Of a stretch of DNA of 6,199 nt, positions 1 to 5,919 are shown piece after piece. The stretch is from assembly GCA_021153165.1 (NCBI GenBank), contig JAGKTZ010000087.1, positions 1-6,199 on the forward strand, given 5' to 3'. Source of the DNA: Prevotellaceae bacterium (GTDB lineage: Bacteria > Bacteroidota > Bacteroidia > Bacteroidales > Bacteroidaceae). The stretch's first letter is position 1. Each line of letters begins with the position of its first letter. The notes under the pieces were generated by a model. It was not told where the DNA came from and ran no database searches. It saw only the letters and a program-made list of their open reading frames with translations. The translations under genes and the position numbers were made by a program.

Positions 1-1214
1 GGTGGATTCTTGGGCAGGACGGCTGCAAACTGATTATTGAGGAAGCGCATGCCATCGCCGTGGAAGACGACAGGACAGTCGGTCTGAGTGTGCTGATATC
101 TGAAGAAAGCGCCGGCAGTCCACTCCCAGAATCTGCGACCACTACTGCGCAGTGAAATTTCTTCGGTAAAGTTGCCCACACGTTGCTTTTGTGTCAACGA
201 GAAAATGTCCTTGGCAATAAAATCCTGGTCCATAAAGAGGCGGTCACTGAGGTGCTGATAAGCGGCAATTTGTGTCAGGACAAACTTTGGTGCTATCCAT
301 TCCACACCGAGTGAAGTATTCCACAGACTGCGGCGGTATCTGCTCTGGCGATTTTGAGTAATTTCTCCCATGCCTTCCTTCTCAGGCGCAGGGTTAGACA
401 ATGTATCTACGAAATAGTAGGGACAAGCATTTTCGTCTGAATATTCGTACGAAGCCATAGCATCTATGCGCATATTCTGCTTGGGACGCCAAGCCAGACG
501 TACCTTTGCACCAGCAGCATCACTCTTGTCAGCCTTCGCTCCAGTATAAGCATTTTTGAAAGCGCCGTCTTGTCCCTCGTAGGTGCCTGCCAATGACAGC
601 GCAACCTTACTATGTGGGCGCAAATAAGTGACGGCTTTCACGCTACGTCCACCCAAGTGTGTCTTACCACCGACTTGCACATCAGTACCCTTGCCATCAA
701 ATGGAGAAACCGTGAACAAGCGCACCACACCTCCCATGGCGCCGCTACCATAAAGCGTGCCCTGTGGACCACGCAAGACGTCGATGCGCGCAACGTCGAG
801 GAATGAGAAATCATACGCCGAGCGCGAACCATAAGGCACATTGTCGACATACAAACCCACCGCAGGTTCGCCAATACGTGAACCCACGCCGCGCACATAC
901 GTAGCCGAGGTGACACGAGAACCATAGGCTGGCATATAGAAATTAGGCGCCGCCATAGAAAGTTGCTTCAGCGAAGTGGCTCCTAAAGCATCTATTTCCT
1001 CTTTACCCAACAAAGTAGCAGAAATAGGTTGGCGCTTCAAGAAAGTGGTTTCCTTTGGTGAAGAGACGACAACGACTTCTTCTATATTATATATACGTGT
1101 AGTATCAATGGGTTCGGCTGGTGCAGACTTTGGTACACCCTCACCATTCGCCCAAACATTGGGGGATAAAAATAATAACGCGAAAAGCAAACAAATGTAT
1201 TGCAGTCGTTTCAT
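1..1214 (-). CDS. TonB-dependent outer-membrane receptor, N-terminal part (runs off the left edge)
   Basis: The reading frame is open from an ATG at 1212-1214 to the window edge, giving 404 codons with no stop; the C-terminal barrel is missing. Residues 1-22 form a signal peptide (MKRLQYICLLFALLFLSPNVWA, split here as MKRLQYICLL then FALLFLSPNVWA) with likely cleavage after Ala22. A TonB box-like IEEVVVV lies at residues 44-50. The plug domain spans about 55-170, with YVRGVGSRIGEPAVGLYVD at 106-124 and the family hallmark VLRGPQGTLYGSGAMGG at 146-162. From about 175 onward the sequence has the alternating aromatic pattern of beta-barrel strands. Proteins of this family import iron complexes, vitamin B12 or glycans across the outer membrane using TonB energy. 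The mature protein goes straight from a short linker to the TonB box and plug. It lacks the carboxypeptidase-regulatory-like extension usual in SusC proteins, so an iron or cofactor substrate is more likely than a glycan, but the substrate cannot be read from this part. It is divergent from the GH85 gene. Confidence 0.93.
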   Translation of the reverse strand, partial: MKRLQYICLLFALLFLSPNVWANGEGVPKSAPAEPIDTTRIYNIEEVVVVSSPKETTFLKRQPISATLLGKEEIDALGATSLKQLSMAAPNFYMPAYGSRVTSATYVRGVGSRIGEPAVGLYVDNVPYGSRSAYDFSFLDVARIDVLRGPQGTLYGSGAMGGVVRLFTVSPFDGKGTDVQVGGKTHLGGRSVKAVTYLRPHSKVALSLAGTYEGQDGAFKNAYTGAKADKSDAAGAKVRLAWRPKQNMRIDAMASYEYSDENACPYYFVDTLSNPAPEKEGMGEITQNRQSRYRRSLWNTSLGVEWIAPKFVLTQIAAYQHLSDRLFMDQDFIAKDIFSLTQKQRVGNFTEEISLRSSGRRFWEWTAGAFFRYQHTQTDCPVVFHGDGMRFLNNQFAAVLPKNP

Positions 1215-1563
1215 AGTTTAAAAGTTTGTTTCTTATTAAATGCCTAATATAATAAATATGGAGCATCATTTCACCGCCAATAAATGCACGAGCGACACTA
1301 CTCCAAAATCGGTGGCAAAATTATAATAAAAGTTATTTTTTCACAATCCCCATTTATAGGTAGAAACGTCGCATCACTTCGCCCAAACAGCAGATTCGAA
1401 GGAAACCAAGCCAATATTTCGCACTTAAAAGTAAGATTGAAGACAAGTTCCGGTATTGTTTATAGGTTTTAACATCTCGTGACTTGTATTTTTTAAGTAT
1501 TTTCTACCAAGTCTTACAAAAAATGCCTAAATTCGCAACGAATAACTATTAACTTGTTTTACT
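1215..1563. other. Divergent intergenic region between receptor and GH85 gene
   Basis: This 349-bp stretch separates two divergently transcribed genes and should hold both promoters. Besides the minus-strand promoter candidate, the plus strand offers only weak -7 matches. The best is TAGGTTTT at 1463-1470, with a TTG at 1437-1439 that is somewhat far upstream (23 bases). A small inverted repeat GACTTG (1481-1486) / CAAGTC (1508-1513) could form a hairpin in the GH85 leader. The 10-mer AAATGCCTAA occurs twice, at 1238-1247 and 1521-1530, each close to one of the two start codons. No Shine-Dalgarno sequence precedes the GH85 ATG, as is common in Bacteroidota. I see no RNA gene, and no cobalamin-type riboswitch core in the receptor leader. 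Confidence 0.6.
1316..1346 (-). promoter_or_regulatory. Candidate Bacteroidota promoter for the TonB-dependent receptor
   Basis: Read on the minus strand, 1323-1316 is TAATTTTG, an exact match to the Bacteroidota -7 consensus TAnnTTTG. A TTG at 1346-1344 lies 20 bases upstream and fits the -33 element (TTTG/TTG). Transcription would start near 1309, giving a leader of roughly 95 bases before the ATG at 1214. This is pattern matching only; the region is AT-rich, so chance matches are possible. Confidence 0.5.
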
Positions 1564-4500
1564 ATGAAAAAAAGACAACTACTTTTTTCAGCATTCCTCC
1601 TGTCTGCAGCAGGAGCATTTGCACAAAGCGTGCCTACGCACGAGATGTATGTGCAATACGCTACACCAAGTGGTTTGGTCGAAGCTCTGAGAAATTGGGA
1701 GCCAGGCAAAAACTTTGGTGAAGGTAAGGACTACAAGGACGAGAACTTCTTTATTTCTCGCGTTCCCTTGAAGGAAAGATTCGTTCCCGGAGATTGGGCA
1801 AACGATGATTTGAACGACAGCAACGACAAGTACTTCTGTTGGTGTGCGCCTACTGGTGAAATGACCAAGAAGTGGGGTCCTCTGCCTCGTTACAACTTTG
1901 ATGGCGACAACTTCAACATGTGGCAATACGTCAATACACACTCTAACTGGTCAAACGGTTGGTGGCGTGTGCCAGGTGCTTTCAATGACGTAGCTCACCG
2001 TAATGGTGTACGCACTGGATGTACTTATTTCATCGACTGGGCTACTCCTGTCAACTCGATGAATGACCCCGGTAAGACTTTGTATGAATTGGCAGAAACA
2101 GACTGGGACGGCAATTACCTTTACGCAGAGAAACTGATCAAGTTCATGCGTTATTATGGTATCACAGGTTTGACATTTAATCCAGAAGGTAACTGGGCAC
2201 CAAATGTAAATAATGCTGTGAAAGGTTTCCTTGCTGAATGTCACCGCGTGGCTAAGGAATTGAATTGGCCATTCCACGTAGATTGGTACGCATTTGTTAG
2301 CAACACAGGACAATTGAGTGATAATGGTTGTAAACTGACTGTTGGTGCCAACGATCAGTGGTTCCATGACCAAAATATCAATCAACCTGTGACCGACGTC
2401 TTCTTCCTCAACTACAACTGGAGTGATGCTGGTTTGCAACAGTCTGTCAATGCAGCGAAGCAGTTAGGTCGTAACACATTCGACGTATATGCTGGCTTCG
2501 ATATGCAAGGTCGTGGTTACGGTAAGAATGGTAATGCCGGCTGGACTTCGTTGATGAAATATCCTGTCTCAGTTGTTGTGTGGGGTGCACACGACCGTTC
2601 ACAACTCTATGTATCTTCAACAGAAGGTGGTCAGAGTGACTACGCTGTACAAAACGAATACCAAAAGAAACAAGAAATGCTTTTCTCAGGCGGTAACCGC
2701 AACGTATTGCAATTGCCTGCCTTGACTGACGCAAATATCACATCTTCTTTCTCAGACCTCGGCAAGTGGCATGGATATGCTAAGGCCGTACGCGAACGCT
2801 CTACCCTCAACGAAGTGCCATTTGTCACTCGTTTCAACTTGGGTAATGGTCGTTTCTTCAATGATAATGGTGTGACTACCTGGAACCACAAGTGGTACAA
2901 CTGGGGTATGCAAGATATGCTCCCAACCTGGCGTTGGTGGATCGACAACGGCGATGGCAAGACAGTTCCTACTGAAGCATTGCAAGTGGACTTCACATAC
3001 GACGATGCATGGTTTGGCGGTTCTTGCTTGAAGCTTCACGGCAAGACAAATCGCTCAGACCTTCGCCTCTTCGCCACTCGTTGGAATGTCGCAAATGGTG
3101 CTGATGAATTTAAGGTGGTTTATAAGATTAAGTCGGGCAACGAAAGTCATTTGAAGTTGATGGTAGCAAAAGATGGCGCTACTGCTAATTTCCAAACTGT
3201 AGCTTTGCCTGCTGGCGAACAAGATAAGTGGACTACTGCTACATTCAAAGCATCAGACTTCGGTCTCAACGCTGGCGACGTAATTGGTTACGTAGGTTTG
3301 TCAGCAGAACAAACTCCTGCCAACTATGAAGTACTCCTCGGCGAAATGTCATTCATCCCTGCAGCATTTGCAGTGACTCCAAATACTCCAAAGATTACTC
3401 ACCACGAAGTAATGAAGCGTTTCTACAACCGCGCAGACTTCAAGGTAGTATTTGATATGGGCACACCAGCAAGCCGTCCTGCTAAGTATGACGGATGTCC
3501 TGTCTACAACGAAGAAGTAGGCGCATGGTACTACGAAGTATTCGTGAAGCAAGGCAACAAGGAAACCCTCGTTACCACTACAACTTCTTGGGCTGCATAC
3601 GTAGTAGATGCTCCATTGGATCCATCTAACCCCGAAGTGCAAATCGGTGTACGTGCTGTAGGTTTGGATGGTAAGACTAAGAGCGCTATTACTTGGTCTC
3701 CTGTCATCAATAAGGAATTGACAATGATCGAAACCTTGACTATCGACAAGGAAGTGATCAAGCCAGGTGAAGAATTCACTATCGGTTTCGAAGACCCCAA
3801 CCACCCTGCATGCGATTTCAATATCTACAATGCTTTGACTGGTGTGAAGGTAGCTTCTGCTCAAGGCAAATTGACTATGACTACTTCATTGAGCGAAGTA
3901 GGTAGCTATGACGTAGAAATCGTTTCTGGTGGCAAGAGCATCATGAACCGTTCTATCATCTTGATTTCACCTGAAGAAACAGGTCGCTTGCCACAAATCA
4001 ACAACATCTCTGTTGGTACTAAAGAAGTGTTGGATACAGACGCAGTGAAGTTGACTGCAGATATCAATGATGGTACTAAATTCAACGACGCACCTTGTAC
4101 AGTATCACAATCTCTCTACATGCAAGAACCCTACCAATTCACAGTTGATGCCAACGTAATGAGCGAGTACACTAACAACTCGTACGCACTTTGGTTCAAG
4201 GTAGAAAAGTTCGAACATGCTTCTCTCGGTACACTCCTCATGACAAAGGTAAACCGCAACTACGGCGGCACCTGGACTGAATCTGTATGGGGCGAAATGT
4301 GGACAGCTATCCGTCCCGCTGGTTATGCTAAGGGCAACAACCTCCGTCGCGACAATGCTGAAAACGAAATCTCTGTTTGCTTCGATGGTCCTCCTGCGGG
4401 TACACCAAGTTACGAACACAACAACGACGTCGATGGCCTTTCAGACGGCTATTCACTCCAGCCCAACACTTGGTATCACATTTGCGTCGTGAAGAATGGT

Positions 4501-5373
4501 CGCAACGAAAAGGTTTACCTCAATGGTAAATTGATCATTGACTGCCAAGCACGTGGTTCAGGTCCTAAGAACTGGCGCGGTGCTAAGTTCTACGTAGGTG
4601 GTTCGATGACCAACTTGGCTTCTTTCACTGGTTGGGTAGACGAAGTTCAAATCTGGAGCAAGTCACTCACACAAGCTGAAGTATTGGAAGCAATGAAGGG
4701 TTACAGATTCGCACCAGACGGATTGGAAGGCTACTTCAAATTCGAACAAACTCGCACCGACGCTGAGGGCAAGATCTACTTCCCCAACATGGGTAAGGGT
4801 GTAGACCGCGTAGCAGGTGGATACATGACTATTGGTAAGAGTGAAAATAATGTCACTACAGACCACAAGCAAAACCAACTCACTACAACTACCGGCGTAC
4901 CTTCGCTCACAGGTGTATTCCCCATCAAGTACGAATCTTCTAAGTGGATGGTAGAAGGCGCACGCGTTCAAAATGCCAACGCTAGCGAAGCTGAAGCCGT
5001 ATTCCCCGAATCTGGTGAATATCCTATCACAGTGACTGCATCCAACTCTTGGGGTTCAGTGTCAAAGACTATCACTGAATACATCGTAGTGAACCCAACA
5101 GCAATCAAGGACGTCAATGCAGACAATGAAAACGGCTACGTGATCTATCCTCACGAATTTGAAAACAAAGCAGACGTGCTCTTCGCTGAAGAAGGTACAT
5201 TCGTCGTATCCGTTTACAACACTGCAGGTGCTACTCTGGCAAACAACGTACTCGACGCTCGTGCTGGCGAAGTGAAGGAAATCAGCCTCGGCGGTGCTCA
5301 GGCAGGCACATACGTCGTAGTCTTGAAGAAAGACGGCAAGGCTGTTCGCTCATTCAAGATTCGTGTGAAATAA
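1564..5373 (+). CDS. Secreted GH85 endo-beta-N-acetylglucosaminidase with LamG-like domain and T9SS sorting tail
   Basis: This enzyme should hydrolyse the GlcNAc-beta-1,4-GlcNAc bond in the core of N-linked glycans (EC 3.2.1.96), freeing the glycan and leaving one GlcNAc on the protein. Residues 1-20 are a signal peptide ending AFA, followed by Gln21. The GH85 barrel covers about 40-400. It shows MWQYVN at 119-124, AHRNGVR at 144-150, the catalytic Asn206-Pro-Glu208 in GITGLTFNPEG (199-209), WYAF at 241-244, FFLNYNW at 280-286 and DVYAGFDMQGRG at 307-318. By family knowledge Glu208 is the acid/base, and Asn206 orients the substrate 2-acetamido group, which acts as the nucleophile. A jelly-roll domain follows (about 421-598), starting TRFNLGNGRFF and containing WYNWGMQDMLPTWRW. 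After it come an FnIII-like domain (about 605-716), an Ig-like domain (720-803), a LamG/concanavalin-like lectin domain (about 845-1060, ending GWVDEVQIWSKSLTQAEV), a PKD-like domain (1110-1178) and a type IX secretion tail (about 1180-1269, with AGTYVVVLKKDGKAVRSFKI). At 1269 residues it is about twice the size of minimal GH85 enzymes. Codon use is strongly biased (mostly AAG for Lys, TTC for Phe), suggesting good expression. No SusCD pair is visible nearby. Confidence 0.92.
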   Translation: MKKRQLLFSAFLLSAAGAFAQSVPTHEMYVQYATPSGLVEALRNWEPGKNFGEGKDYKDENFFISRVPLKERFVPGDWANDDLNDSNDKYFCWCAPTGEMTKKWGPLPRYNFDGDNFNMWQYVNTHSNWSNGWWRVPGAFNDVAHRNGVRTGCTYFIDWATPVNSMNDPGKTLYELAETDWDGNYLYAEKLIKFMRYYGITGLTFNPEGNWAPNVNNAVKGFLAECHRVAKELNWPFHVDWYAFVSNTGQLSDNGCKLTVGANDQWFHDQNINQPVTDVFFLNYNWSDAGLQQSVNAAKQLGRNTFDVYAGFDMQGRGYGKNGNAGWTSLMKYPVSVVVWGAHDRSQLYVSSTEGGQSDYAVQNEYQKKQEMLFSGGNRNVLQLPALTDANITSSFSDLGKWHGYAKAVRERSTLNEVPFVTRFNLGNGRFFNDNGVTTWNHKWYNWGMQDMLPTWRWWIDNGDGKTVPTEALQVDFTYDDAWFGGSCLKLHGKTNRSDLRLFATRWNVANGADEFKVVYKIKSGNESHLKLMVAKDGATANFQTVALPAGEQDKWTTATFKASDFGLNAGDVIGYVGLSAEQTPANYEVLLGEMSFIPAAFAVTPNTPKITHHEVMKRFYNRADFKVVFDMGTPASRPAKYDGCPVYNEEVGAWYYEVFVKQGNKETLVTTTTSWAAYVVDAPLDPSNPEVQIGVRAVGLDGKTKSAITWSPVINKELTMIETLTIDKEVIKPGEEFTIGFEDPNHPACDFNIYNALTGVKVASAQGKLTMTTSLSEVGSYDVEIVSGGKSIMNRSIILISPEETGRLPQINNISVGTKEVLDTDAVKLTADINDGTKFNDAPCTVSQSLYMQEPYQFTVDANVMSEYTNNSYALWFKVEKFEHASLGTLLMTKVNRNYGGTWTESVWGEMWTAIRPAGYAKGNNLRRDNAENEISVCFDGPPAGTPSYEHNNDVDGLSDGYSLQPNTWYHICVVKNGRNEKVYLNGKLIIDCQARGSGPKNWRGAKFYVGGSMTNLASFTGWVDEVQIWSKSLTQAEVLEAMKGYRFAPDGLEGYFKFEQTRTDAEGKIYFPNMGKGVDRVAGGYMTIGKSENNVTTDHKQNQLTTTTGVPSLTGVFPIKYESSKWMVEGARVQNANASEAEAVFPESGEYPITVTASNSWGSVSKTITEYIVVNPTAIKDVNADNENGYVIYPHEFENKADVLFAEEGTFVVSVYNTAGATLANNVLDARAGEVKEISLGGAQAGTYVVVLKKDGKAVRSFKIRVK

Positions 5374-5586
5374 TTAAGATAAGTCAGAAGGTTTCAGAGC
5401 ACTTTGCTCATGGTCATACTGAGTTTGAGAAGATTATTTATTCCAACTCCTATAGCCTGGAAGCCCTGTACCAAAACACTTAAAACAAATGCCGACCACA
5501 AGTATCCCCACAAGAGATTTTGTCGGTCGGCATTTCATAGAACAAGAACGTTACAGTAATTCATCATCTATTATCATAAAAGAAGC
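5374..5586. other. Intergenic gap between GH85 gene and small gene
   Basis: This 213-bp gap holds the inverted repeat at 5487-5535 and little else that I can support. No -7 box of good quality lies close to the small gene: TGAGTTTG at 5420-5427 is one mismatch from consensus, but its nearest TTTG (5403-5406) is only 13 bases upstream, which is too close. A short open frame at 5385-5483 reads like protein, but it has no start codon. Confidence 0.5.
5487..5535. terminator. Perfect 11-bp inverted repeat; possible terminator or leader hairpin
   Basis: AAATGCCGACC at 5487-5497 is the exact reverse complement of GGTCGGCATTT at 5525-5535. Pairing can extend by ACAA (5498-5501) with TTGT (5520-5523) across a one-base bulge, leaving a loop of about 18 bases. 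It begins 113 bases after the GH85 stop and ends 51 bases before the small gene. The plus-strand T-run after the stem is short (ATTT then CAT), so it is a weak plus-strand terminator. On the minus strand the stem is followed by GTTTTAAG, a better T-rich tail, but no minus-strand gene is visible here. It could terminate the GH85 transcript, stabilise its 3' end, or sit in the leader of the small gene. Confidence 0.55.
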
Positions 5587-5838
5587 ATGGTACCCTATAA
5601 GAAGCTATACACCCCGGAAGAACTGGACGAGGTATGCGAATGGTTCAAACAGAATATGCATCGCTTGCCTCCCACCCTACAAATGAACGAATCCACCTTC
5701 TTCGTAGATTTTCCTACTACGGCCAGTTACTATATTGATATCGTAGAACTACATCGTGAGAATTCTACTTATGGCGGCCAAATACATCACATCTTTCAGA
5801 TGCAACAAAAGCTAAAGGAAATGTGGGGCGAGGAATAA
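5587..5838 (+). CDS. Small helical protein of unknown function (83 residues), possibly DUF6965-like
   Basis: The protein starts MVPYKKLYTPEELDEVCEWF and ends KLKEMWGEE. It has no signal peptide or membrane segment and should be cytoplasmic. It appears to hold an N-terminal helix (residues 9-24), a short strand-like section with LPPTLQMNESTFFVDF (27-42), a second helix (about 45-57) and a third (about 64-81). This order (helix, P-x-x-LQ-x-x-x-x-T segment, two helices) reminds me of the small Bacteroidota proteins grouped as DUF6965, but this is from memory and not confirmed. The ATG is preceded by a weak AGAAG (5580-5584); starting further downstream would remove the first helix. The codon pattern and folded-protein composition favour this frame over the overlapping one (5489-5686), which reads through the hairpin. 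A strong terminator follows, so the gene is probably expressed singly. No function can be assigned. Confidence 0.72.
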   Translation: MVPYKKLYTPEELDEVCEWFKQNMHRLPPTLQMNESTFFVDFPTTASYYIDIVELHRENSTYGGQIHHIFQMQQKLKEMWGEE

Positions 5839-5868
5839 TAGACTGAATATACTGAACAACACATGGCG

Positions 5869-5909
5869 AAAGCGTGTCAAAACTGATGGTTTGGGCACGC
5901 TTTTCTTTT
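5869..5909 (+). terminator. Intrinsic terminator after the small gene
   Basis: AAAGCGTG at 5869-5876 pairs perfectly with CACGCTTT at 5896-5903, and the stem runs straight into TTTTCTTTT (5901-5909). Weaker pairing inside the 19-base loop (TC with GG, AAA with TTT) may lengthen it. It starts 31 bases after the stop codon at 5836-5838. Stem, loop and T-tract fit a Rho-independent terminator for plus-strand transcription. Confidence 0.8.
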
Positions 5910-5919
5910 GTCATGACAA
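5908..5919. repeat. 12-bp perfect palindrome TTGTCATGACAA
   Basis: The sequence equals its own reverse complement and begins inside the terminator T-tract. Its shape is that of a dimeric regulator site, but no cognate regulator or downstream gene is visible, so its role is open. Confidence 0.35.

Noticed and set aside
638..925. 95-codon minus-strand ORF inside the receptor gene
   Set aside because: It lies in a different frame within a receptor reading frame that shows clear family motifs; the Cys- and Met-rich translation looks like a shadow.
1215..1345. Cobalamin riboswitch or other known riboswitch in the receptor leader
   Set aside because: The minus-strand leader lacks the conserved cobalamin core sequences, and I found no other riboswitch signature.
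1284..1472. 62-codon plus-strand ORF in the divergent intergenic region
   Set aside because: It lacks a ribosome binding site, overlaps the promoter candidate for the receptor, and its composition is that of translated noncoding DNA.
3349..3864. 171-codon minus-strand ORF opposite the GH85 gene, with several other antisense ORFs
   Set aside because: These mirror the biased codons of the GH85 gene, carry no recognisable domains or start signals, and lie opposite a well-supported coding sequence.
5412..5558. ATG-initiated ORF of about 50 codons reading through the hairpin
   Set aside because: It has no ribosome binding site, an Arg- and Thr-rich translation with no family resemblance, and it spans the inverted repeat.
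5489..5686. 65-codon plus-strand ORF overlapping the hairpin and the small gene
   Set aside because: It begins within the 5' arm of the inverted repeat and overlaps the better supported gene at 5587; its Ser, Arg and Ile-rich translation is not protein-like.
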